The notes under the pieces were generated by a model. It ran no database searches, had not been told where the DNA came from, and was given only the letters and a program-made list of their open reading frames with translations. A DNA stretch of 64,000 nt from positions 2,075,149 through 2,139,148 of the forward strand of contig NZ_KQ236688.1 in the NCBI RefSeq assembly GCF_001183545.1, written 5' to 3'. Shown one piece after another: positions 24,572-34,184 of the stretch. Each line of letters starts with the position of its first letter. The first letter of the stretch is position 1. Both the position numbers and the translations under genes were made by a program. Origin of the DNA: Cellvibrio sp. pealriver. GTDB taxonomy: Bacteria > Pseudomonadota > Gammaproteobacteria > Pseudomonadales > Cellvibrionaceae.

Positions 24572-25714
24572 ATGACCATTTCTATATCGCGCAGAGGCCT
24601 ACTCGCTATGAGCGGCGTTACGGCGGCAATGATCGCTAGCGCAAAATTACAAGCTGCACAAAAAGCCGCTGAAGCAACCGGATTAAAAGAAGCTTATAAA
24701 GAGGATTTTTTGATTGGTGCCGCGTTGAATGCAGGTATTGTCGCCAAGCAGGACCCAAAACTCATTGCGCTGATCACCAAAGAATTTAATTCCATCACCG
24801 CTGAAAACTGTCAGAAATGGGAAGAAGTGCGCAATGAAGATGACAGCTGGAAATGGCAAGACAGCGATGCATTTGTCAACTTCGGCGTGCAGCACAAAAT
24901 GCACATCGTCGGCCACACATTGGGCTGGCACAGTCAGATTCCCGAAAGTGTATTTAAAAACAAAGATGGCTCTTACATCTCAAAAGAGGCGTTAGCGAAA
25001 AAACAGCAAGAGCATATCACCACTCTGGTTGATCGCTACAAAGGTAAAATCGCTGCCTGGGATGTCATAAATGAAGCAGTGGGCGATGACAATAAAATGC
25101 GTACCAGCCACTGGTATAACATCATGGGCGATGACTTTTTAGTGAACGCATTCAATCTGGCTCATGAAACCGACCCTAAAGCACATTTGATGTACAACGA
25201 TTACAACAATGAGCAACAAGGCAAACGCGATGCCACGATTGGGATGCTAAAACGCTTACAAAAACGCGGTGTGCCTGTTCATGGTTTGGGAATGCAGGCG
25301 CATGTGGGTATTGCATCCGACATGAAAAATTTTGAAGACAGTATCCTTGCCTATTCTGCACTGGGTTTACGCATTCACCTCACCGAGTTGGATATTGATG
25401 TATTACCTTCTGTGTGGAATTTGCCGGTTGCAGAAATTTCTACCCGTTTTGAATACAAACCCGAGCGCGATCCTTACATCCAAGGTTTACCGAAAGAAAT
25501 TGATGAGCAACTTGCAAAAGCCTATGAAAATTTATTTAAGATTCTGATCAAGCATCGCGATAAAGTTGACCGCGTGACTTTCTGGGGTGTAAGTGATGAT
25601 GCAAGCTGGCTGAATAATTTCCCCATCAGAGGCCGCACCAATTATCCGTTGCTGTTTGACCGCAACCAATCCCCCAAAAGCGCTTACTTCCGTTTGCTGG
25701 ATTTGAAACGATAG
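24572..25714 (+). CDS. endo-1,4-beta-xylanase, GH10, Tat-exported
   Basis: Cleaves the xylan backbone. A single GH10 (beta/alpha)8 domain of 380 residues without carbohydrate-binding module, matching my memory of Cellvibrio Xyn10D (about 379). The N-terminus SRRGLLAMSGVTAAMIASA is a twin-arginine signal (S-R-R-x-L/F-L), predicting export in folded form. Acid/base Glu168 in WDVINEAVGD and nucleophile Glu272 in LTELDIDV are present, with GHTLGWHSQ and MYNDYN also conserved. A GAGAGG Shine-Dalgarno precedes the ATG. It follows the binding-protein gene and faces away from GH67; with CE2 downstream it forms the xylan set. No clear terminator was seen, only a REP-like hairpin at 25754. Confidence 0.95.
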   Translation: MTISISRRGLLAMSGVTAAMIASAKLQAAQKAAEATGLKEAYKEDFLIGAALNAGIVAKQDPKLIALITKEFNSITAENCQKWEEVRNEDDSWKWQDSDAFVNFGVQHKMHIVGHTLGWHSQIPESVFKNKDGSYISKEALAKKQQEHITTLVDRYKGKIAAWDVINEAVGDDNKMRTSHWYNIMGDDFLVNAFNLAHETDPKAHLMYNDYNNEQQGKRDATIGMLKRLQKRGVPVHGLGMQAHVGIASDMKNFEDSILAYSALGLRIHLTELDIDVLPSVWNLPVAEISTRFEYKPERDPYIQGLPKEIDEQLAKAYENLFKILIKHRDKVDRVTFWGVSDDASWLNNFPIRGRTNYPLLFDRNQSPKSAYFRLLDLKR

Positions 25715-25753
25715 TGTATTGCCTGGAAAATACTGACTAGAGTGCTCCGGTTG

Positions 25754-25787
25754 TTGTAGGCTTGCGATCTCCATCGCAGGCTTACAA
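25754..25787. repeat. REP-like hairpin between xylanase and acyltransferase genes
   Basis: TTGTAGGCTTGCGAT (25754-25768), loop CTCC, ATCGCAGGCTTACAA (25773-25787), two wobble or mismatched positions. It lies 6 bases before the acyltransferase ATG, so in the mRNA it would sit close to the ribosome site and could lower translation. It shares TGTAGGCTTG with the element at 41012-41082. Confidence 0.5.
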
Positions 25788-25792
25788 TAGCA

Positions 25793-26743
25793 ATGAAAAA
25801 AACTCCTCACGCAAAACATCTTCCTCCAGTATTTCGCTGGTCATTTTTAGGCCCACGTTATTGGCCAACCTGGCTAATGCTCGGGTGCCTAATGGCAATC
25901 GCACAGCTCCCCATACGCATGAATATTGCGCTGGGCAAAAAACTGGGGCAATTGTTATTTCATATCGTCCCCAGCCGCAAACGCATTGCCGACACCAACC
26001 TGCGCCTATGTTTTCCTGAACTGACCGACAATGAACGGCAGGCGCTGGTGCGCGCGGTTATTGAATCCTGTGGCATCAGTTTTTTTGAAAGCGCTGTCGC
26101 ACTCTGGGGGCGCACTAAATCCCTTGCACAACACCATCATATTATTGGATTGGAACATATTCGCGCAGCACAACAACAAGGCAAAGGCGTATTGCTGGTG
26201 GGATGCCATATGACCACCATGGATATATGCGGGCGCATGCTTGCGCAGCATTGCAAATTCGACATCCTTTACCGGCAAGACCCAAATCCACTGTTAGCGT
26301 ATATGTTGGTAAAAGCGCGAGAAGGTTTTAATGGCGAATCTATTATTACGGTAGAAACACGCAAACTTGTGCGCAACCTGCAAGCCGGGCATGTTGTATG
26401 GTACGCACCAGATCAGGATTACGGAATCAAACACAGTATTTTTGCGCCCTTCTTTGGCATTGCCGCCGCAACCGTTCCGGGAACTGCACGCTTTGCGAAA
26501 TTAGGTGATGCGCAGGTTATTCTGTTTTCACACTATCGCAACGCCGATGGTCACTATCGGATCGAGCTTAGCCCTGCGTTGGATAACTTCCCCAGCGGCG
26601 ACGACCTTGCCGATGTCACGCGGATTAACCAGCTTATCGAGCAGATTATCCGCAAGCAGCCGGATCAATATTTGTGGGTGCACCGGCGCTTTAAATCGCG
26701 CCCGAATGGGGAAGCACACATTTACGCAAAAAAGAAAAAATGA
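25793..26743 (+). CDS. lipid A biosynthesis acyltransferase (LpxL/HtrB family)
   Basis: Transfers a secondary acyl chain to Kdo-lipid A precursors at the inner-membrane face. The 316-residue protein has a hydrophobic N-terminal anchor (YWPTWLMLGCLMAIAQLP) and the acyltransferase HxxxxD motif in LLVGCHMTTMDICGR, followed by the substrate region YRQDPNPLLAYM, ARxGF-like segment AREGFNGES and VWYAPDQDYG, and ending PDQYLWVHRRFKSRP as in LpxL/LpxM. It sits between GH10 and CE2 but is not obviously linked to xylan use. The initiation region is weak: no clear Shine-Dalgarno and a hairpin just upstream. Confidence 0.9.
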   Translation: MKKTPHAKHLPPVFRWSFLGPRYWPTWLMLGCLMAIAQLPIRMNIALGKKLGQLLFHIVPSRKRIADTNLRLCFPELTDNERQALVRAVIESCGISFFESAVALWGRTKSLAQHHHIIGLEHIRAAQQQGKGVLLVGCHMTTMDICGRMLAQHCKFDILYRQDPNPLLAYMLVKAREGFNGESIITVETRKLVRNLQAGHVVWYAPDQDYGIKHSIFAPFFGIAAATVPGTARFAKLGDAQVILFSHYRNADGHYRIELSPALDNFPSGDDLADVTRINQLIEQIIRKQPDQYLWVHRRFKSRPNGEAHIYAKKKK

Positions 26744-26779
26744 ACACATCAATTTCTGAAATTGGTTATGTGTATTCGC

Positions 26780-26849
26780 CGTCACTCCCGCTCGCGGGAG
26801 TCTATTTGTCAGCCTTAAAACCTATGGATTGCAGCGAGCGGAAATGACG
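26780..26849. repeat. long REP/BIME-like inverted repeat between convergent genes
   Basis: CGTCACTCCCGCTCGC (26780-26795) and GCGAGCGGAAATGACG (26834-26849) pair as 16-base arms with two mismatches. Inside the left part is a second, perfect hairpin ACTCCCG-CTCG-CGGGAGT. Ends match the CGTCAT element at 3024-3051. It separates the acyltransferase and CE2 genes, which converge here. Confidence 0.7.
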
Positions 26850-26868
26850 TTTTAAATCAATCAGTGAT

Positions 26869-27945
26869 TTACCAATTCATTTTCTGTTTGATAAATGCTG
26901 TTAACTTTTCGGCATTCGCCTTGTTTTGCGCGATACGGGGGTGCCCACCGTAACCGGTGAACTCAAAGAAAATGGTATCCAGTTTTTGGTCATTGTTTTC
27001 TTTTTTCATGCGCGCCACTGCGGTGGTAATGTAATCCGGCCATTTGGATGTCGCGGTTGCATCCATACTACCGAGCGCACAGATGATGGGAACATTGGGA
27101 TATTTTGCGCGAATCGTGCGGACAAGATCGATATAGGCTTGCACACGCTGGGCATCGCTTGGCACTGGCTGCAAACGTTTTTCACGATCGATCAACCAGC
27201 TGTCGTTTTGCAATAAATTGATGACCACGACATCTGGCGTCCATTGCGTGAAATCCCATTTCGAATCGTTATCACCCACTGCGCTGAGCTGGTCATAAAA
27301 CTGCGGCATAATAAACGGAAACCAGCTGATCATAATGCCAATGCCACTTTGCGAAATAGTATGCAGCTCGGCATTTAAATTACGCGCGGTAATTGCACCA
27401 TAAGCCCAATAATTATTTTTCTCACTCAGCAGATGATCTACACCATTGTCAGCGCCTTCGTTGCCAGCACCAGAGGTAATGGAATCACCATAAATTTCTA
27501 TACGGCGTGTGGGGCGTGCAGGCGGTGTCAAAAGTGTTGCATTGGTATCCAGCATCAGCCCTTTGAATATGGTTGCGCCTTCCTCACCTTCTGTACGCTT
27601 ATAAATTTCTACACTGTGATTGCCCGGCTTTAATGCCGTGCTAATTACATAAGTCTGCTCGCCTTTTTTTGCTTCCAGCACATAAGGGTGTTGGGTTTCA
27701 CCATCAATAAACACATTGAAATAATTTTTACCTGATTGGTCGTCCAGCGTAATTGCCAATGATGTACCGGTGAAATTAGCTTTAATGCTGGTTCCAGGCC
27801 ATGAAATACCGGGGGCTTTTTTATTAGCAAAATCAATGCGCCCGGTATAAAGGTAGTGCGGATTATCCGCAGGTATTAGCTGCACGGGTTCTGCAGCCAC
27901 ATAAAAACTGACAATACTTAACAATAACATTGCAATTCTTTTCAT
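26869..27945 (-). CDS. carbohydrate esterase family 2 acetyl-esterase
   Basis: Removes O-acetyl groups from xylan- or glucomannan-derived sugars. The 358-residue protein has a signal peptide (MKRIAMLLLSIVSFYVAA) and the two-part CE2 layout: an N-terminal jelly-roll beta-sheet (about 20-140, with PHYLYTGRIDF and GISWPGTSIKANFTG) and a C-terminal SGNH-hydrolase domain (about 148-358). Ser155 lies in YGDSITSG and His335 in GGHPRIAQN; CE2 enzymes use a Ser-His dyad, as I recall for C. japonicus CE2A (Ser160 and His335 there). It is transcribed towards the acyltransferase gene from the opposite strand, and shares location with GH10 and GH67, so it probably deacetylates xylan in the periplasm. Confidence 0.93.
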   Translation of the reverse strand: MKRIAMLLLSIVSFYVAAEPVQLIPADNPHYLYTGRIDFANKKAPGISWPGTSIKANFTGTSLAITLDDQSGKNYFNVFIDGETQHPYVLEAKKGEQTYVISTALKPGNHSVEIYKRTEGEEGATIFKGLMLDTNATLLTPPARPTRRIEIYGDSITSGAGNEGADNGVDHLLSEKNNYWAYGAITARNLNAELHTISQSGIGIMISWFPFIMPQFYDQLSAVGDNDSKWDFTQWTPDVVVINLLQNDSWLIDREKRLQPVPSDAQRVQAYIDLVRTIRAKYPNVPIICALGSMDATATSKWPDYITTAVARMKKENNDQKLDTIFFEFTGYGGHPRIAQNKANAEKLTAFIKQKMNW

Positions 27946-28153
27946 GTTGATCCCTGTGAGAATGAGTTAAACAACTGTGCAATTATTAAATCATATTTAT
28001 GGGCTTTGCTACAGTAAATGAGAGAACGGATGATGTATTGCCAAAGCGGCAAAGCCTTGTTATGGTTTATCCATGAACAGCAAACACGCACTTCACACGA
28101 CCACTTCTTTTTGCACGCAAAAGCCAAAGACTTTTTGCGCCTTCGTCGTATTT

Positions 28154-28183
28154 GGCGATTAAGTTTTTTACCACTTAATCGCC
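28154..28183. other. hairpin in the leader of rnk
   Basis: GGCGATTAAGT (28154-28164) and ACTTAATCGCC (28173-28183) form a perfect 11-base stem with an 8-base loop, 85 bases before the rnk ATG. Neither strand has a T-run directly after it, so it is not a standard terminator. Its role, if any, is unknown. Confidence 0.4.
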
Positions 28184-28267
28184 CTTAAACCACCTGTTTC
28201 ATTTTCAATTTTTTTATTATCAGATTGGCCGCTATTGCAGGCCAATATTTATCTATTGGAGAAATTT

Positions 28268-28654
28268 ATGAGCGGCAAAAGCACTAGCGAATTGATTATT
28301 TCAACCGTTGATTACACGCATTTAATGCAGCTTATTGAAAAAACAGACACCAGCGCAGCGGATGCGCTGGATGAGGAAATCAGCCGCGCCAAAGTGGTTG
28401 ATACTACTGATTTACCCAAAAATACAGTGACAATGAATTCACTCGTCACATTTTCCGATATAGATTCAAAAGAGGAAAAAACTGTGCAATTGGTTTATCC
28501 ACAAGAGGCCGATATTAACCAACTGAAAATATCGATACTGTCACCTGTGGGTAGTGCACTGATTGGATTATCACTCGGCGGTGCCATTGAATGGCCAATC
28601 CCGCAAGGAAAATTCCGCCGATTAAAAGTGATTGCAGTAAAACAACCGCAATAA
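28268..28654 (+). CDS. rnk: nucleoside diphosphate kinase regulator
   Basis: A 128-residue protein of the GreA/GreB/Rnk family. It has an N-terminal short helical part (TSELIISTVDYTHLMQLIE) and the C-terminal GreA-like domain (about 50-125) with VTMNSLVTFSDIDSKEEKTVQLVYPQEADI, ISILSPVGSALIGLSLG, and IEWPIPQGKFRRLKVI. Lacks the long Gre coiled coil, as Rnk proteins do; Rnk binds RNA polymerase and raises nucleoside diphosphate kinase activity in Pseudomonas. GGAGAAA precedes the ATG at 28268, eliminating the upstream in-frame ATG at 28235. Convergent with the glycosidase gene. Confidence 0.92.
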   Translation: MSGKSTSELIISTVDYTHLMQLIEKTDTSAADALDEEISRAKVVDTTDLPKNTVTMNSLVTFSDIDSKEEKTVQLVYPQEADINQLKISILSPVGSALIGLSLGGAIEWPIPQGKFRRLKVIAVKQPQ

Positions 28655-28670
28655 AATGTATTGCGGTTGT
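28642..28670. terminator. bidirectional stem-loop at the rnk 3' end
   Basis: ACAACCGCAATA (28642-28653) and TATTGCGGTTGT (28659-28670): perfect 12-base stem, 5-base loop; the rnk stop lies inside. Downstream T content is low on the plus strand, slightly better (GTTTTAC) on the minus strand. Between convergent genes, so likely terminates both. Confidence 0.55.
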
Positions 28671-28701
28671 CTTGCGCCATCATGTGCATTAATAATTACG
28701 G

Positions 28702-30060
28702 TTAATGCACATAAAAAGGCACGTTGGCGACCGCTGCGCGTTTGTAATCATTGGTGACATAACCAAATAACCGGTAAGCGCCGGTTTTTGCGGGAGCCAC
28801 AAATTCCATTACACCCTTTCCATTATCGCTCGCGATCAAACCGGGAACTGCAACAGGGCGTTTTTCCGGATCACCGCCGGCGCGAATGTCGGTACTTTCG
28901 GGCAATACTTCCCAGCGGATGTGAAACGCTTCATTGTTAGGATGGAATGCATCCAACACCACTTTATAGGTTTTACCGGATTTCAAATAAATACTGTCGA
29001 GCGCTTTTTTTCCGTCGATCGTAAAACTGCGGATAGAAGGCGCGCGATGCTCTGGCCATTTACCCGTCCACAGATATTGCATTGAATCGACCACTTCAGT
29101 TGCCTCACCGGATTCCAAAAACAAACCGTACCATGTCGGCGTAGTTTCCTGTTTTTGTCCCCATAAAAATGCATAGGAACCCAATGCCTTTCCAGGGGCA
29201 CCTAACACACCGGCGTTGTAGCGCTCGCGATAAGACGCGGCTTTTTCAGTGCTGGTTTGTTCGATGGGTACATTCCATTTTGTTTTGGCAATTTGCCAAT
29301 GGCCAGTGGGTCCCCATTCAGTCACAACATAGGCACCTTTCCAACCCACTTCGCGTAATGTTGCTGGCAAGGTTTCCAGGCCGCCGTAAATATTCACACT
29401 CAAATAATCGATACTCGGGACGCGCTCCATAATCAAGCGTGCTTTTTCAGCATCGATACCCGCAGTGACGGTAGTGACCAAATGATTCGGATCGATTTGC
29501 TGGATGTTGCGCGCGATATCTTCAATCGCGTACCAGACTTTGGTATTGGTATAAAATAAATCCACTTCATTGCCGATTCCCCATGCAAGTACAGCGGGGT
29601 GATCTTTGTATTTTTTCACTTCGTTCAATACATATTCTTTTTGCGCGGCAACGGCGGCTTCATCGTTGTAATCAAACCCGTGACGCTCGTGACCGATCCG
29701 CAAGCCCAACATCACACTCAAACCCGCGGCATGGGCGCGGTCGAGAATCTCTTGGGCGTTATCTGTGCTCCAGGTGCGCATGGAATTGCCGCCACTGGCC
29801 GCCAACAATTCCGGCTGGCTGGTTCCGCCTGCACCTAAAATAAAATAGGGTTTTCCGCCGCGATAAATTTGGTAGTGCCCATCATTATTTTCCAGCGTCA
29901 CCGGAATGGCATTTTGGGCAGCAGATTGGCCAGTTGCTGTCGCAGAGGCTTGTGCAGTGGCAGATAATTCCGAATTAATCGATGTCGATGTATTGTTGCA
30001 GCCTGCCAATAGCATTAAAGACAACACAGAAAAGACGACAAAAAAAGTGGATGCGCGCAT
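28702..30060 (-). CDS. lipoprotein glycoside hydrolase, clan GH-A TIM barrel
   Basis: A 452-residue lipoprotein: signal MRASTFFVVFSVLSLMLLAGC with lipobox LAGC. The barrel (about 55-300) has the clan-A acid/base Glu165 in WGIGNEVD and the nucleophile Glu248 in VTEWGPTGHW, resembling GH2 TIM-barrel enzymes but lacking their usual N-terminal sugar-binding domains. The C-terminal approximately 120 residues are beta-rich. Substrate cannot be read from the sequence; its neighbours in the region act on xylan and starch. It follows the glycerophosphodiesterase gene by 35 bases in the same direction, likely one operon. The ATG at 30060 is preferred over a TTG seven codons upstream, since AAGAG precedes it. 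Confidence 0.85.
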   Translation of the reverse strand: MRASTFFVVFSVLSLMLLAGCNNTSTSINSELSATAQASATATGQSAAQNAIPVTLENNDGHYQIYRGGKPYFILGAGGTSQPELLAASGGNSMRTWSTDNAQEILDRAHAAGLSVMLGLRIGHERHGFDYNDEAAVAAQKEYVLNEVKKYKDHPAVLAWGIGNEVDLFYTNTKVWYAIEDIARNIQQIDPNHLVTTVTAGIDAEKARLIMERVPSIDYLSVNIYGGLETLPATLREVGWKGAYVVTEWGPTGHWQIAKTKWNVPIEQTSTEKAASYRERYNAGVLGAPGKALGSYAFLWGQKQETTPTWYGLFLESGEATEVVDSMQYLWTGKWPEHRAPSIRSFTIDGKKALDSIYLKSGKTYKVVLDAFHPNNEAFHIRWEVLPESTDIRAGGDPEKRPVAVPGLIASDNGKGVMEFVAPAKTGAYRLFGYVTNDYKRAAVANVPFYVH

Positions 30061-30095
30061 AGTGGAATTTCTCTTGGCCAATTAAATTCAGATTA

Positions 30096-30854
30096 TTATT
30101 GATTATGTCTTTGTTGGTTAAACGCAATGAGTTGATCCGGCTTGTCGGTGAATACTGCATCAACGCCAATCGTTTGCATTTTTTCCCACTCTTTTTCGCG
30201 ATTCACTGTGTATACCCAATTTTTCAATCCACGCTTGTTCGCATCCTGAACTAATTCAGGTGTAATAAAACTGTGATGTGTATTAAATGAATAGGCTTTC
30301 AGTGGCTCGCAACATGCCGCCGATGTCAATGAGGCTTTCTTCTCAATCAGAACACCGCGCTTTACTTCCGGTAGCTGCTGCAGCGATTGATACAATTGCG
30401 CATGATCAAAGCTGGAAATGATGTATTGCTCATAAGTGCCTTGATAGCTGGAAATATAATCGCGCAACACCTTTGCTACTGCAGATACACTATCAGCGCC
30501 TTTTATCTCAATATTCAATACGCATTTATCGCCTATCAGCTCAAGCACTTGCCACAGGGTTGGCATTGGCTCACCATTCTCCAAACGTTGCGCACGCAAA
30601 TATGACAGTGGTAACTCGGTAATAATTCCTTGCCCTGAAACGACCCGCCCCAGATGGTGGTCATGGGTGACAAACAACTCGCCTTCAACTTGAAATACAT
30701 CGATCTCGACCGCATAAACACCCAGCGTCAGGGCGCGCGCAATCGCCGCCAGACTGTTTTCCGGTAATGAAATCCCGCCTACCTCCGGACCTCCGCGGTG
30801 GGCAACACACAATAAGCCATTGGCAGGTGATGAAATCATCGGTAATGGATTCAT
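30096..30854 (-). CDS. glycerophosphodiester phosphodiesterase
   Basis: Hydrolyses glycerophosphodiesters to glycerol-3-phosphate and alcohol. A 252-residue cytoplasmic (UgpQ-like) protein without signal peptide. The GDPD fold shows HRGGPEVGG (His19, Arg20), ENSLAAI (catalytic Glu32), VYAVEIDVFQ (Glu and Asp ligands), VTHDHHLGR (second catalytic His) and NIEIKG. The final part, KRGLKNWVYTVNREKEW and GVDAVFTDKPDQL, is typical. It precedes the lipoprotein glycosidase gene by 35 bases. Together they look co-transcribed; the metabolic link is not apparent. Confidence 0.93.
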   Translation of the reverse strand: MNPLPMISSPANGLLCVAHRGGPEVGGISLPENSLAAIARALTLGVYAVEIDVFQVEGELFVTHDHHLGRVVSGQGIITELPLSYLRAQRLENGEPMPTLWQVLELIGDKCVLNIEIKGADSVSAVAKVLRDYISSYQGTYEQYIISSFDHAQLYQSLQQLPEVKRGVLIEKKASLTSAACCEPLKAYSFNTHHSFITPELVQDANKRGLKNWVYTVNREKEWEKMQTIGVDAVFTDKPDQLIAFNQQRHNQ

Positions 30855-30916
30855 AAAGCACTCGTTCAGTTAAGCACGCGGTATAATGGTGCACTTATTC
30901 AGGTGATTGCTGGAGT

Positions 30917-31603
30917 ATGGCAGTCACTGTCAGAATCATCAATAAAGGTGTCAAAGTGAATAGTTTTGTGGATAGTTTTCCCCGTATTGAAGAAATTATC
31001 AGCCATAGTATTTTTTCAAAGTTATTAATTGTTTTTTTCTGCCTGGCGGGATTTTATTTTGCTGCCAAATTGCTCAATAAAATCATTCATGACATCAGCG
31101 TGCGCCGCGCATTAGGCGATTTGCGCGTGCTTTACATTACCCGCCTGATGAATATCGGTATGGTGTTTTGCTGCATTGTGGTGATGTGCCTGATTTTAGG
31201 TTTGGGGTACAGTGAAATCTCTGTGTTTCTATCCTCTATTTTTGCAGTTGTGGGAATTGCACTGTTCGCACAATGGTCGATTCTAAGTAACGTTACTGCC
31301 AGTATGATTATTTTCTTCGGTTTTCCTTATAAAGTCGGTGACCGGATAAAAGTGTTGGACAAAGATGACGACATGCGCGGTGACATTGTAGAAATCAGTA
31401 TGTTCCATGTGATTCTAAAGCGGGAAGACGGCAATTTAATTACCTACCCGAACACGTTGATTTTACAAAAAGCAGTATTAAAAATTGATCACCCACTACA
31501 AGAAGCCATTACCGAAAACGCCCATGAACGCGAGCGTTTGGCAGTGGAGCAAATGAGTATGGCGGACAACCCTAATCCGGAAAAATTGCGTCAGCAACAG
31601 TAG
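30917..31603 (+). CDS. small-conductance mechanosensitive channel (MscS family)
   Basis: A 228-residue inner-membrane channel subunit that opens on hypo-osmotic shock. Three hydrophobic segments (about 28-50, 72-96, 101-125), the third being the pore helix with SSIFAVVGIALFAQWSILSN, followed by the beta domain VGDRIKVLDKDDDMRGDIVEIS and LITYPNTLILQKAV. It is shorter than MscS (286) and ends after a brief helical tail, as YbdG/YnaI-like short members do. Start at 30917 is not certain: a GTG at 30956 has a better spaced GGTG ribosome site. Convergent with katG; a two-way terminator lies between. Confidence 0.88.
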   Translation: MAVTVRIINKGVKVNSFVDSFPRIEEIISHSIFSKLLIVFFCLAGFYFAAKLLNKIIHDISVRRALGDLRVLYITRLMNIGMVFCCIVVMCLILGLGYSEISVFLSSIFAVVGIALFAQWSILSNVTASMIIFFGFPYKVGDRIKVLDKDDDMRGDIVEISMFHVILKREDGNLITYPNTLILQKAVLKIDHPLQEAITENAHERERLAVEQMSMADNPNPEKLRQQQ

Positions 31604-31644
31604 TGCGCTCCACGTAAAATTTTTACATCCAGAAAGCACACACT

Positions 31645-31682
31645 AAAAAAACGGGCGATGAATAATCATCGCCCGTTTTTTT
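31645..31682. terminator. bidirectional terminator of mscS-like gene and katG
   Basis: AAAAAACGGGCGATGA (31645-31660), loop ATAA, TCATCGCCCG (31665-31674), then TTTTTTT. T-runs on both strands and a 10-base GC-rich stem between convergent genes. Confidence 0.93.
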
Positions 31683-31699
31683 ATTGACTACACCGGTGA

Positions 31700-33934
<2,235 letters not shown>

Positions 33935-34146
33935 TAGTTGAAATAGCGAAGCGCATATCGCGCAGACAAGACAACCTTAGTCCAAAACTCATTAATTAGT
34001 TAAATTTATATTTACACTGGAATCGATAGTAAAAAATTATACAAGGAGACACCCGCATAAATACTGGGTAGTAAAAGGGATTTATAAGCAGTGATTGTTA
34101 CAACGGACGTTTTAATTTGAAAAAAATTCAACACCTCATGACAAAG

Positions 34147-34178
34147 AACACAGGGGCGATGAATGTCGCCCCTGTGTT
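34147..34178 (-). terminator. hairpin downstream of kup
   Basis: AACACAGGGGCGA (34147-34159), 6-base loop, TCGCCCCTGTGTT (34166-34178): perfect 13-base stem, 7 bases after the kup stop. On the minus strand it is followed by CTTTG, a weak T tract, so it could terminate or protect the 3' end. Confidence 0.75.
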
Positions 34179-34184
34179 CAAAGG

